From contig NZ_JABSQR010000036.1 in NCBI RefSeq assembly GCF_013215705.1, positions 1-53,671 on the forward strand: a stretch of 53,671 bases of DNA. The letters are read 5' to 3'. This DNA is from Moritella sp. (lineage in GTDB: Bacteria > Pseudomonadota > Gammaproteobacteria > Enterobacterales > Moritellaceae). Under the pieces are notes generated by a model. It did no database searches. It saw only the letters and a program-made list of their open reading frames with translations, and was not told the origin of the DNA. The position numbers and the translations under genes were made by a program. Positions 41,772 through 50,579 of this stretch are shown one piece after another (within the stretch, counting starts at the first letter, position 1; every line of letters begins with the position of its first letter).

Positions 41772-43993
41772 TACACTACCACCGTCACAGGTATAATCAA
41801 TTTTTCCATATCTTCTGGAACCGCAAATTTCTCAAATTTCATATCCATATCAGTCATTATTTTTTCAGCAGCACGAATCTGCACAACACACCTGGTTACA
41901 AGAGACACAGATACCTCATCGTATTCTTGTGCAAGGAGAAGGTCTCTCATCATTTCTTGTCGCACTTGCTCTGCATACGTTCCAAATTCGAAAAAGTCGA
42001 AGCCGCAATCGATACAGTCAGATAAATCAACTGAAATTCGGAGGGAGCAATTACCATTGGTGCAGTACATATTAGGAGCAATAGCATGCATGTGCGCATT
42101 ACCAGAGTTGAGCATCTGCTTCCAGTACGCCTTGGAAAACACCCTGTCGCCATTACCCTCTTCGTAATAGCTCTTGCCGTTTTTAGCGAGGTTATCCATT
42201 ACAGCTTTGGTTTTACCCCCGCCAAGTCGTTCTTTGTTGGCTATCTTATTGTAAATCCTAGCTATAATTTCCGATTTTTGGTCAGCTCGCTCATTCTCAA
42301 TCTCTCGGTGCATCTTGGCAAACGATGATGCATTTCTGGCGTACCATCTTGTCATTGCAAGTGAAAAATGGGAAAACTGCTGTTTCAGCATTGGGTATGT
42401 CAACAGCTCGTATCCGATAAGATAGAAAGCGAGTGAGCGACGAAGCTGATGAGGATTAAACTTGTATTGCTCTCCTTCAGTAAGGTTTGTTGTACGGTCT
42501 GGATTGGATAGATCCAGTTGACGGATATCTTCTGAATCGAGCTTGTATTCATGTTTATCGAGTGTTTTTCTTACCCACTTATTGATATTGGCGGTATCTT
42601 TTTGCTGTGGTCGGTGCTTTAACAAGCTCTTAAATCCACCAAAGAATTTGTTTTTATCAGACTTAAACTGTTCGCGCAGAGGTGTGTGTATAGCGTTGAG
42701 CAACTGGTAGGCTCTTGCGCCCACTGCTGTTGTTACATATACATCATTGATGGTGTTTGTGCCTTTTTTTATCTTCGATTGCCGAGTTGTCAGCAGGTAT
42801 ATTTTTTGGCCTTTAATGGTTGCCGTTTGCAACCCATAAATAGGGTGTATACGGTAAAGTTCATCAGTCCGCATCCCAGAGTAAGCCTGGATTAAGAATC
42901 GGCAACCCCCATCTATCTTTGCTAAGACACCCTTAAATTCAGTTATAGACTTGTAATATTCAATGGATATTTCCAACTCATAGCTCTCATGTACAGTATT
43001 TTCTGTTGGGTGAGATTTGATATTGAATGCATGAAATGTGAGGTCTAGCTTATCAAACAACTCTATCCATTCCTTGCCATATCGGTGATTATCTGCAACC
43101 TCAATCCCAGCTTCTGCAAAGGATTCCTCTAAGGTTTGAACAGACCTTTTAGTAAGATACGCAGGAAACTGACCTTTTCCCGTTCTTATTGCATTAATCA
43201 TTCTGGCTTGGGTGGATAACTGAAGTTTCTGTATCCGCCTGATTTTCGCAGCCAACTCATCCCTGACTTTATAATATTTATTTACCTCCGCTTCTGCTTC
43301 ACTGATTAGCAATCTGTATACTTTCAGGGGGATAACAGCGTTCTGCTCACCATCTCTAATGTCATTAGCTTCTGGAAATAATGCAACGGTAAACTTACCT
43401 ATATCTTTGAAATTAATTGGTAAATCTAACCTTGAAAACCTATTCAGTGATGATAAGGTCTTCTTCTTAAGTCCCATATGCCCCAAGTCGAGCATCATCC
43501 TTAATACATCAGTTGTCACCTCAGAAAAACTAGACATATTTAGCTCGACGGCAGCAATAATGACGAATTTAAGCGGGTTGATGGTGCCTACAATCGTGGC
43601 TAGGTTTTCCGTTGGTTTTCTCTGAAAGAACATATCTGATAAAGCAAAGCATTTCAGCTCATTTTTCATTCTACGAGGCAGAATGAACCCTGCATCTACT
43701 TGCCTGCCAGGTTTCTCATAGGCATAGAAGTGTATATTTGCCAGATGTTTATCTTCGATTTCTGACTTTGTAAGAATATCCTTCAGAGGCCAGATATCAT
43801 CACTAAACCTAAGTAGCACTTCTCCATTTTCACCTATGATAATGGGTAGGTCTTCAATCGCATTCCAATCACCAGAAGCAATCACTGGCATCATGACTTC
43901 TTGAATGTATTTTTTTTGATTACGAGCGTACTTTTTCCAGCTTTTGTAACTAAGCGGAGATTCAAGCTGTAAAGCTGTATTTGAGTTCATCAT
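41771..43993 (-). CDS. Large tyrosine recombinase (740 residues), third gene of the operon
   Basis: The C-terminal catalytic domain shows Arg375 (YSGMRTDELYRI), His515 and Arg518 (FNPHQLRRSLAFYL), His542 and Tyr551 (SHFSLAMTRWYAR), the full tyrosine recombinase set. The ~340 N-terminal residues are probably arm-site and core-binding. Residues 644-663 carry a Cys cluster (CTNGNC...CIDCG), a likely zinc site after the catalytic core. It is about twice the size of a phage integrase. AGAGG lies 7 bases before ATG 43993. It probably cuts and joins element ends together with the 563-residue recombinase. It resembles TnpB-type or Gmt-type enzymes in plan, not proven. Confidence 0.85.
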   Translation of the reverse strand: MMNSNTALQLESPLSYKSWKKYARNQKKYIQEVMMPVIASGDWNAIEDLPIIIGENGEVLLRFSDDIWPLKDILTKSEIEDKHLANIHFYAYEKPGRQVDAGFILPRRMKNELKCFALSDMFFQRKPTENLATIVGTINPLKFVIIAAVELNMSSFSEVTTDVLRMMLDLGHMGLKKKTLSSLNRFSRLDLPINFKDIGKFTVALFPEANDIRDGEQNAVIPLKVYRLLISEAEAEVNKYYKVRDELAAKIRRIQKLQLSTQARMINAIRTGKGQFPAYLTKRSVQTLEESFAEAGIEVADNHRYGKEWIELFDKLDLTFHAFNIKSHPTENTVHESYELEISIEYYKSITEFKGVLAKIDGGCRFLIQAYSGMRTDELYRIHPIYGLQTATIKGQKIYLLTTRQSKIKKGTNTINDVYVTTAVGARAYQLLNAIHTPLREQFKSDKNKFFGGFKSLLKHRPQQKDTANINKWVRKTLDKHEYKLDSEDIRQLDLSNPDRTTNLTEGEQYKFNPHQLRRSLAFYLIGYELLTYPMLKQQFSHFSLAMTRWYARNASSFAKMHREIENERADQKSEIIARIYNKIANKERLGGGKTKAVMDNLAKNGKSYYEEGNGDRVFSKAYWKQMLNSGNAHMHAIAPNMYCTNGNCSLRISVDLSDCIDCGFDFFEFGTYAEQVRQEMMRDLLLAQEYDEVSVSLVTRCVVQIRAAEKIMTDMDMKFEKFAVPEDMEKLIIPVTVVV

Positions 43994-44003
43994 TATCAAT
44001 CCT

Positions 44004-46364
44004 CTAAATCATAATCTGTGCTATTTGCATACTTTGCGTGAGAGGATGTAACCCTTCCAGAATCAGCCTCTCTTCTGCTTTCGAAACTATCTCGTCATCA
44101 ATATTCATCTGAACAAGCAATCTGAAGTATGTTGCTTTTTTCAGTAGCGCATCGTCATCATCAGGGCGTAGATCAGCCCTATCTTCTAAAATCTGAATGA
44201 AAGAGAGCGTCTTGTAGACTTGATTAACATCATTTACCAGCTTCGCGCTCTTGCAAAAACAACACTGGTCGAACTGGTAACAAGTAATATCGCCATCTCC
44301 TACACCTAAGTTTTTGGCTCGCTTAGCTGTGGAACGATGGGTGTCACTTGTTATATCTTTATTGATATCGCATTTACCGTTACAGGCCGTACCGTTCTGA
44401 TTTATATGCAGGGTTTTGGATTTCTTGTACTCATCAAACTCCAGAACATCAATCTTAAGGCTCTCTTTTACTTTTTGGATAGCATCTTCTTTTGTATCCC
44501 CCTGGAATAGCCTACTGGCTATCTCAAGAGCCTGATAAGTTATGAGTTGGTTTTGCTCTGGGTCTCCGTTGGCGTAGGCCGCATCAAATGTGCCTATGGT
44601 GTTACCTAGTACCACTGATGCATTAAAGCCGAAATCTTCATCGTTATATTCTAGCTTTGCTGTCAGAGCGCGGAATCGCTTTGCTGTGAGGTCAAGGTAA
44701 AAAGAACCGGGAGGTATTGCTAATAGTCTGATAGTGGTGTGTATGGAGGGTATTCTTTTATCGTCCGTCCACTTATAAGATAGGAGCCCATTATCTTGCG
44801 GAAACGGCAGTAGGTATCGACTATCTGAAACACTGAAAGCCCAGGCTTCAAGCTCCTTTAGGAATGGTTTATATTCTGATGGCATGGTTATGCGACTAGC
44901 TGCGCCATCTTTCTTGTTAAATGTGGCGATTACGTTGCCATCATCATCAGAGCTATAAGATAATGGCAATAAAGCCCCATAAAAAACTTCAGGCTTGTTG
45001 TATGCGACCAGTAGCCCCGCAGCACAAGAAATAGCCTCTCTGTGCGCCTTATTTCTCTTTACGACGGATACCTTCTTACTTAAGTACACACCATCATCCC
45101 GCGAATTTCTTTTGATGGAAAGTGCTAGATTGTTGCTGGCATGGTGGAAGCCAGTATGAAGTATATGCGCAACGGGGGTCGTGTCGTTAACTCTGATATC
45201 CAAGAGTTGCGAGACCCTGATTAGAGATTCTGTTTTGAACTTTACTGGAGAGTTGTTGGTATCTAGGTGGAAAAACAACGGAGATCCTTTCTCTGTGCGC
45301 CCAAACATCTCCCCCAGACTTACCTGTTTTTCAATAAGGATTACGCCTGTCCGTTTCTCAATGTTTATGTCAAATTCGCTCTCGTTTACATCAACAAGAC
45401 AGGTATCGTCAGTCAGAAAGGTTTCTACAAACTTTCCTGCTCGTGTCTTCCATAGCGATAAGTTTACGTATTTAACGGACTTTTCCTTTGCTAGCCGTTT
45501 TTCAAACTGGATTGGATGTGCAGCACGTAAAATAACGCCTCGGTTCATCGCTGTGTAATAAGCAAACAACGCGTAACCGATACTCATACAGAGATTGAAT
45601 GGGTTATCAGTTTTGCCGAGCCCCTTAATGTGTAGGCTCCCTAGTTTATCGCTCAGATGCACAATTGTTGGCAGGGTTGGATTGAAGTCCGTTCTGGTTG
45701 AATTACCGTTTTTCAAGTAGTCATATAACTTATCAAATGCAGGCATTAATATGGTCAATGCATTATCTGTGTCATCGGTGTTATAGGGGATTGTTAGTTT
45801 TCTTTCTTCATCCGTAAATTGGTCATGCTCATCTTTCCATGACTCGATATAGCACCCTGACATTCGCAGGTACATTCTCACACAAGATTCACTTTTCTTG
45901 GCTGTTGACTCAGTTACACCGAGTCCTGCTCCGTCATCCATATCAAACAGAAACAGGGGTATCTCATCGTTTAATTTGATTTTTCGCCTAAGTTCGCCAT
46001 CGTCCCCAGCATACGCCAAATAACCCTCTTTTGAGAAAGGTAATAACCCATTGAAGTCACAGAATTTTATATAGACTACAAAGGAAAAATAAGCAGAGGA
46101 AATGGTTGAAACAGCTCGACCATCTTTCATTTTGTTCTGCGCAGCTTTGGCTATTTTTCTTACATATGCCATTCGTTCTTCAATCTGATGATTATTCCTG
46201 TTACAACCGAAATAATAAAGTGTCGTTAGATCTACTTCAAGAGTATTCGCAAGATTATCTTTTGGTAATGTAAGCCATTCGGCACTAAACACATCATTTT
46301 GTCTTGATGAACGCTGTTTTATCGAACTACGTTTTAAATCTGAGAAAGGACTTTTCCTAGCCAT
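44004..46364 (-). CDS. Recombinase-like partner protein (787 residues), second gene of the operon
   Basis: It starts at ATG 46364 with AAAGGTAC ahead, 10 bases past the previous stop. The layout parallels the neighbour: a segment at about 280-290 (AYYTAMNRGVILRAA) where recombinases have the first Arg, HTGFHHASNNLALSI further on, and LGNTIGTFDAAYANG near residue 600, like the H..Y end of the fold. The residues are not the canonical set, so it may be catalytically dead. The C-terminal third has CNGKCD and CYQFDQCCFCKS, a probable zinc ribbon. I do not recognise a named family. It likely forms part of the recombination complex. Confidence 0.75.
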   Translation of the reverse strand: MARKSPFSDLKRSSIKQRSSRQNDVFSAEWLTLPKDNLANTLEVDLTTLYYFGCNRNNHQIEERMAYVRKIAKAAQNKMKDGRAVSTISSAYFSFVVYIKFCDFNGLLPFSKEGYLAYAGDDGELRRKIKLNDEIPLFLFDMDDGAGLGVTESTAKKSESCVRMYLRMSGCYIESWKDEHDQFTDEERKLTIPYNTDDTDNALTILMPAFDKLYDYLKNGNSTRTDFNPTLPTIVHLSDKLGSLHIKGLGKTDNPFNLCMSIGYALFAYYTAMNRGVILRAAHPIQFEKRLAKEKSVKYVNLSLWKTRAGKFVETFLTDDTCLVDVNESEFDINIEKRTGVILIEKQVSLGEMFGRTEKGSPLFFHLDTNNSPVKFKTESLIRVSQLLDIRVNDTTPVAHILHTGFHHASNNLALSIKRNSRDDGVYLSKKVSVVKRNKAHREAISCAAGLLVAYNKPEVFYGALLPLSYSSDDDGNVIATFNKKDGAASRITMPSEYKPFLKELEAWAFSVSDSRYLLPFPQDNGLLSYKWTDDKRIPSIHTTIRLLAIPPGSFYLDLTAKRFRALTAKLEYNDEDFGFNASVVLGNTIGTFDAAYANGDPEQNQLITYQALEIASRLFQGDTKEDAIQKVKESLKIDVLEFDEYKKSKTLHINQNGTACNGKCDINKDITSDTHRSTAKRAKNLGVGDGDITCYQFDQCCFCKSAKLVNDVNQVYKTLSFIQILEDRADLRPDDDDALLKKATYFRLLVQMNIDDEIVSKAEERLILEGLHPLTQSMQIAQIMI

Positions 46365-46374
46365 ATTTGTACCT

Positions 46375-48066
46375 TTAGTAAAGCAATGTTGCCGCAGCAT
46401 TCTTTCTTGCTGCTGAATTAAATCTGATGATTTTTGTATCTAGGAACTGAGCGTATACGCGAGTCATCTCGATGTTTTTGTGACCCATTAAGTCTTTTAG
46501 CTCATCAAGTAGCATTTCGAACGGAAGCCCCGTTTTTTCATGTTGGGTAAGTAACCATCTGGTCGCAAAAGTTGAGCGCTGGTCATGGGGTCGGTAATAC
46601 CAGAGTGGGATCGCTTTGTCTCTACGTCTGTTCAACTCATCATGAAATTCTGCCACTTCAGGGTTTATAGAGCTTGTTATGTCTGTAAATTTAATCTGCT
46701 CTTCAAGTTCAGCGATAATCTCAGCTCTGATTTCTCCGAAAAAATACTGCAATGAATTCTTGCTGTAACTGCCAGCCTCTCTGTTCGTTACAAATAATCT
46801 GCCGTGGTGCTCAATTTGATTAAAGTCTTTGTTTACTTCAACATCATGTTTTTCCAAGAAATTCATGCGCTCATCAGATAACTTGTACTCATAAAGCTCT
46901 TGCATTAAATCTGCTGGAACTTCAATGGCTCTCGTCTTGTTAAACTTAGTTTCGCAACCGTTCATTTCATTACCTATAGAGATAGTAATTACCTCTTCAC
47001 CGAACTTAGGTTGCCTCACAACGAATTCAGGGAATGTTACAACTTCTTGTACCCGCAATCCTACTCTTGAGCATAATTTACACATCAAGCTTGTAGGCTT
47101 TTTCTCATACTTTTTAAGCTTTGATTCGAAAATAAGTCTGTCCGACGGGATCATAGGTTTTAATTTTTCATGAGCTTCTACACCTAGTTCATTTGCGTAA
47201 TTTGTGAAGCGTAGAACTAAATCCGATGTGGCTATCATTGTCGTCTCTTCATCAGTGATGTCATCATCGTCGTCACGAGGCATGTTTCTCTTAGGAGAAT
47301 TCAGCACATGAGCGAGAATTTTTTTATCAGTAATCTGTTGTTTTGATGTACCTTTCCAGCGTTTTTGGACTTGGAAAAACTCAGGCCGATAAGGTATATA
47401 GTCTTCTCGGATGATTAACATTTTATTAGTAATCAACCAGCCATAATATTCTGCCACTGTACGTATATTGAATATTGCTGTTGATGGTGCAATTCCTCGC
47501 TCTATAACTATTCCAGTTTGTGGGTCTCTGACGTGCATATTGTCAAACATCCAGTCCCCAAATAACCACGGAGCGCCATACTCTGGTTCCGCAGTGAGAG
47601 AGCGATATGTCATTGGTTCTTCGATACCTCTGTCGTTTTCCCAGTCACTCATATAGCAAAATCGTGAAAAAGCCAGCAGTGCATCAGCTTTGCGCTGCAC
47701 CGTGGCATATTTCCTGGTCGTTTGCATTTTGTGATGTAAGAATAAGTTCTCAGCCAGAAGAGGAACACCCTGTAGGTTCAAAATCATTGAAAGTTTCTTT
47801 GTGAATACAACCTTCTTCCCATCGACCTTCTTTGCCTTGTGCCTTGCGATAAAGTTAGGCTTTACCTCACCATCTTCTGTGATTTCGAGTTTGAGTCTGG
47901 GGTACACAGGTACTTCAACAGAAATGACAACAAAGTTGTGTAACAATTGTCGGTTTGGAAATATTCCACGAGACTTGTTGAAGAGGCGTTCTTCTTCGTG
48001 AAATTTTGTTGATTCGTCAAAAAAGCCATCTTGCTCCTTAATATCAAAAGTCTCTGCTGTATCCAT
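46375..48066 (-). CDS. Tyrosine recombinase (563 residues), first gene of the operon
   Basis: The catalytic residues are Arg338 (SRVGLRVQEVVTF), a beta-hairpin Lys near 377 (KFNKTRAIEVP), His494 and Arg497 (RPHDQRSTFATRW), His529 (LMGHKNIEMT) and Tyr538 (RVYAQF): a complete active site. The ~235 N-terminal residues include a SAM-like core-binding part (ATVQRKADALLAFSRFCYMSDWENDRG). GGAGGGG ahead of ATG 48066 decides the start. It leads a four-gene minus-strand operon. Layout and sizes fit the recombinase trios of Tn554-like, RIT or Gamma-Mobile-Trio elements. Confidence 0.9.
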   Translation of the reverse strand: MDTAETFDIKEQDGFFDESTKFHEEERLFNKSRGIFPNRQLLHNFVVISVEVPVYPRLKLEITEDGEVKPNFIARHKAKKVDGKKVVFTKKLSMILNLQGVPLLAENLFLHHKMQTTRKYATVQRKADALLAFSRFCYMSDWENDRGIEEPMTYRSLTAEPEYGAPWLFGDWMFDNMHVRDPQTGIVIERGIAPSTAIFNIRTVAEYYGWLITNKMLIIREDYIPYRPEFFQVQKRWKGTSKQQITDKKILAHVLNSPKRNMPRDDDDDITDEETTMIATSDLVLRFTNYANELGVEAHEKLKPMIPSDRLIFESKLKKYEKKPTSLMCKLCSRVGLRVQEVVTFPEFVVRQPKFGEEVITISIGNEMNGCETKFNKTRAIEVPADLMQELYEYKLSDERMNFLEKHDVEVNKDFNQIEHHGRLFVTNREAGSYSKNSLQYFFGEIRAEIIAELEEQIKFTDITSSINPEVAEFHDELNRRRDKAIPLWYYRPHDQRSTFATRWLLTQHEKTGLPFEMLLDELKDLMGHKNIEMTRVYAQFLDTKIIRFNSAARKNAAATLLY

Positions 48067-48114
48067 AACTTGCCCCTCCATAACCTATTGTAAGTATAAT
48101 GCTAGAACAGGTTT

Positions 48115-48134
48115 AGTCTAAAATGCAGTCTAAA
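48115..48134. promoter_or_regulatory. Paired AGTCTAAA motifs before the recombinase operon
   Basis: TAGTCTAAAA and CAGTCTAAAA occur 12 bases apart upstream of the first recombinase gene. The same CAGTCTAAA is found at 40362-40370 and 40416-40424 near the other side of the module. They may be operator or recombinase arm sites. Confidence 0.4.
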
Positions 48135-48170
48135 AATTATATTTACGTTTATTAATCAATCATTGTGACG

Positions 48171-48205
48171 CACTTTACACTTTACACTTTACGGGTTGCA
48201 CTTTA
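48171..48205. repeat. Iteron-like CACTTTA repeats
   Basis: CACTTTA occurs at 48171, 48178, 48185 and 48199 in a strict 7-base register, with a degenerate unit at 48192. They lie between the divergent recombinase operon and the KfrA-like gene, where a regulator or replication protein could bind. Confidence 0.8.
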
Positions 48206-48235
48206 CGTGTCTGTAATCTGTAAAGGAGAATTTCA

Positions 48236-48619
48236 ATGGATGATATAGTTAAGAACGACAAGCAAACCATAATTTTCGCAGCATGTGATGAGATGATAAG
48301 AGAGGCAAAACCTATCGATAAAATCACATCAAGAGAAGTAGCAACAAGAGTTGAATGGTCACACACTGTTGTTGCTCCTTACTTGAAAGGATGGCGTGAA
48401 CAACGCGCCAAAAAAGAGCGGGAAGCTGTTCAGCAAACACAGATGAGTAAAAATTTTGTGAAAGCTCTACATCTTGAAGTGCAAGAGCGGATTACAAAGA
48501 TACAAGATGTTGATGCCGAGCAGTATGCACTACTTGTCGCTAACAAGAGTGCCATTTCGGTGTTAAAGTCGGTTTCCAGATATGGTCGATTTAGGAACCA
48601 GTGTTATTCATATCCTTAA
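48236..48619 (+). CDS. Short KfrA-like DNA-binding protein, probably truncated
   Basis: The 127-residue protein resembles the N-terminal DNA-binding domain of plasmid KfrA proteins: a helix (IIFAACDEMIREAKPIDKITSREVATRVEWSHTVVAPYLKGWREQ) with the V....S..TV..LK.WR pattern, followed by a helical stretch. Full KfrA has a long coiled coil; here the protein stops early, with an odd aromatic tail (RYGRFRNQCYSYP) that could be frameshift read-through. TAAAGGAGA lies 6 bases before the ATG. It is divergent from the recombinase operon and may repress it through the CACTTTA iterons (inference). Confidence 0.7.
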   Translation: MDDIVKNDKQTIIFAACDEMIREAKPIDKITSREVATRVEWSHTVVAPYLKGWREQRAKKEREAVQQTQMSKNFVKALHLEVQERITKIQDVDAEQYALLVANKSAISVLKSVSRYGRFRNQCYSYP

Positions 48620-48735
48620 TTTAGCTTTGGTCTGTTTTCTGTAAAGACAGCGCATGAGTGATGGTTGTTAATACAAAACTAGCCATACGAAATAGCATCG
48701 CTATTTTAGCGAAAGTGCTAAAACGTAACTAATTC
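48620..48735. other. Short intergenic stretch right of the KfrA-like gene
   Basis: It includes small hairpins such as AATAGC-ATC-GCTATT and TTTTAGC...GCTAAAA (48678-48724). They could end transcription of the KfrA-like gene. No gene is seen. Confidence 0.4.
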
Positions 48736-48797
48736 AGCTAACAAAACCGAAAGAGCAAAAATTCTCACTTTTTGTACCCATGAACTAGGCGTTAATC
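48736..48797 (+). repeat. Possible attC-like site 4
   Basis: The 62-bp stretch runs from AGCTAAC to GTTAATC. CAAAAA and TTTTTG form an inner stem and the outer TAAC/GTTA cores are complementary. Size and folding fit a short 59-base-element-type site, but the terminal heptamer departs from consensus. Confidence 0.4.
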
Positions 48798-48859
48798 TCC
48801 ATTTCATCATACTTTCAGTAATGCGAACGATACCCTTTAGAGTATAAAATCTAAGCCAC

Positions 48860-48977
48860 TTTTGTCCATCAATGGCTTAAGGTGATCGCTCTAAGCCGAA
48901 ACTGCCCCAAACTGTGTTAGAGCAGTTACTCACTCATAATATGAGCATATCGGTTTGCGCATACATTTGTTCATATG
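48860..48977 (+). repeat. Direct repeat A flanking the LysE-MerR-oxidoreductase segment
   Basis: It begins TTTTGTCCATCAATGGCTTA and carries CGCTCTAAGCCGAAA and GTGTTAGAGC. A diverged copy in the same orientation is at 51657-51790. The copies differ by a 15-base insertion and scattered changes. Confidence 0.75.
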
Positions 48978-49161
48978 AGGAATTTGTCATATCACAACAG
49001 CACTAGCGAACTCTATTGCGAGTTCAATTGTGGTCCAGTTTTGGTTAGATTAGTCTTTATGTTTAATAGCCCGCATATGGACGATTTTATTCTAAGATCA
49101 AGAAAACCTCCATCTAGGAGGCCAATTTCAATGAACCACTACAGCTACTTAAAATATAATT

Positions 49162-49782
49162 TTATGTTTTATTTGAAGTAGCCAATATTATTGATAAACC
49201 AATAAAGCAACCACCTGTAATTTTATTAAAAGCGTTTATATACTTTTTAATTGAAGGTGAAATAATTTGCGCGCCCATAGAGTAGAATAAAAGAGAAAAT
49301 GTAGAGCACACAAGCAGTGTTAATAAAAGAATAGAAAATTGTAAAACCACATTGCCATCTGGATTAATGAAGGGAAGAAATAGCGCGGAAATAAATCCAA
49401 TTGCCTTTGGATTTACTAATGAAACGCCAATCCCTTGAAAGTATAGTTTTACGAAACTAATTTGCTTCACCTCTGAACATGCTTTTATAGGTGACGATGC
49501 TTTTGACTTCCACATTCTAATTCCAAGTATAAGAAGGTAGGCGGCTCCCATATATTGTAACCAGATAAATAATGTTTGTGATGATTCAAGTAATATACCG
49601 AGGCCTAAAACAGACATAAGAGCAAGTAAAGTTAGTCCCGAAAGAATGCCCAATATTATAGGCCATGATTTTTTTGCTCCATAATAAACACTATGGGTTA
49701 TGACAGATAAAATCCCGGGTCCTGGCGTAAGAGACGCAATCAAGCATATAGTGACAAAAACCAACCAACTTTCAATCGACAT
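49162..49782 (-). CDS. LysE/RhtB family amino-acid exporter
   Basis: The 206-residue protein has about six membrane helices and the family start SLTPGPGILSVITHSVYYGAKKSWPIILGILSGL, with LMSVLGLGILLESSQTLFIWLQYMGAAYLLILGIRMWKS following. Such proteins export amino acids or related small molecules with proton exchange. The substrate is unknown. A long A+T-rich region separates it from the MerR gene on the other strand. Confidence 0.88.
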   Translation of the reverse strand: MSIESWLVFVTICLIASLTPGPGILSVITHSVYYGAKKSWPIILGILSGLTLLALMSVLGLGILLESSQTLFIWLQYMGAAYLLILGIRMWKSKASSPIKACSEVKQISFVKLYFQGIGVSLVNPKAIGFISALFLPFINPDGNVVLQFSILLLTLLVCSTFSLLFYSMGAQIISPSIKKYINAFNKITGGCFIGLSIILATSNKT

Positions 49783-50169
49783 AAAATATCCTTATAAGTA
49801 ACATTAATGAAATCCCAAACATCTACAATGGCGTAGTTTCTACTCTTGGTTTAAGAACTACAATATCAGCGTTCACCTTACTTTAACAAGTAACTGTGTA
49901 GTCTAGTCTCCATTAAGATATTATACGACTGCGCATACGGTAAGAGGCGAATGTTAAACCCCATTTAAAATGTCATGTCACCAATAGAAATGTCGCTTTT
50001 GGTATTCATTAAAGATATGTAACAAATGGCGACAAATCAATTTATCTATCACCTCTTTGAGGAGCTTGGTTTGAAGTGTGCTAGCGTAAAAACTTTTACA
50101 ACTACCCCCTCTATGTAAGAAGCGAATTTGTGAATAAAAAATTAATATATTTATGTGAGTTATTAATCT
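49783..50169. other. Intergenic region between the LysE and MerR genes
   Basis: The DNA is A+T-rich and should contain divergent promoters for the exporter and the MerR-family gene. A short dyad CCTC-TTT-GAGG lies near 50052. No open frame is seen. Confidence 0.4.
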
Positions 50170-50508
50170 ATGTATATCGGTGAAGCATCAAAAAAAACAG
50201 GCTTATCTATAAAGGCTATTCGATTTTATGAGAAAATAGGACTGATCAGCCCGCCAGAAAGAGTTGGTCGATATAGGATATACAAAGATACAGAAATAGA
50301 ACTTCTTCTACTAATTAAAGAGGCAAAAGAGTTAGGGGTAACACTGTCTCAACTTAAGGGCGTTATTGTTTACAATCATGGCAAGGTTGATTGGGCTAAG
50401 ATAAAACTATTTTTGGCTGAATTAAGAAAACAGTTATATCATCAAATCGATGATATAAAGAAAAAAATAGCCAACCTTGACGCGTGTTATGACCAAATAA
50501 ATCCTTAG
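50170..50508 (+). CDS. MerR family regulator
   Basis: The 112-residue protein has the MerR winged helix MYIGEASKKTGLSIKAIRFYEKIGLISPPERVGRYRIYKD and a dimerisation helix (LFLAELRKQLYHQIDDIKKKIANLDACYD). It is short: only one Cys is in the effector part, so it is not a typical metal sensor and may sense a redox or carbonyl compound. It precedes the zinc-type oxidoreductase gene, whose promoter has the overlong spacer such regulators act on. Confidence 0.9.
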   Translation: MYIGEASKKTGLSIKAIRFYEKIGLISPPERVGRYRIYKDTEIELLLLIKEAKELGVTLSQLKGVIVYNHGKVDWAKIKLFLAELRKQLYHQIDDIKKKIANLDACYDQINP

Positions 50509-50516
50509 CCAAGTGC

Positions 50517-50548
50517 TTGACTCTACCCTAATGAGGAGACTGTAGAAT
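50517..50548 (+). promoter_or_regulatory. MerR-type promoter with a 20-bp spacer
   Basis: TTGACT (50517-50522) and TAGAAT (50543-50548) are 20 bases apart. The spacer carries an imperfect dyad (CTCTACCC and GAGGAGAC). MerR regulators untwist such promoters on effector binding, so this is the likely control site of the oxidoreductase. Confidence 0.65.
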
Positions 50549-50579
50549 GTATCTCAGATAACCCATGTTGGAGAATGAG

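Noticed and set aside
41232-48081. A prophage or plain phage integrase module
   Set aside because: No phage structural, lysis or repressor genes are present, and there are several large recombinases rather than one ~400-residue integrase.
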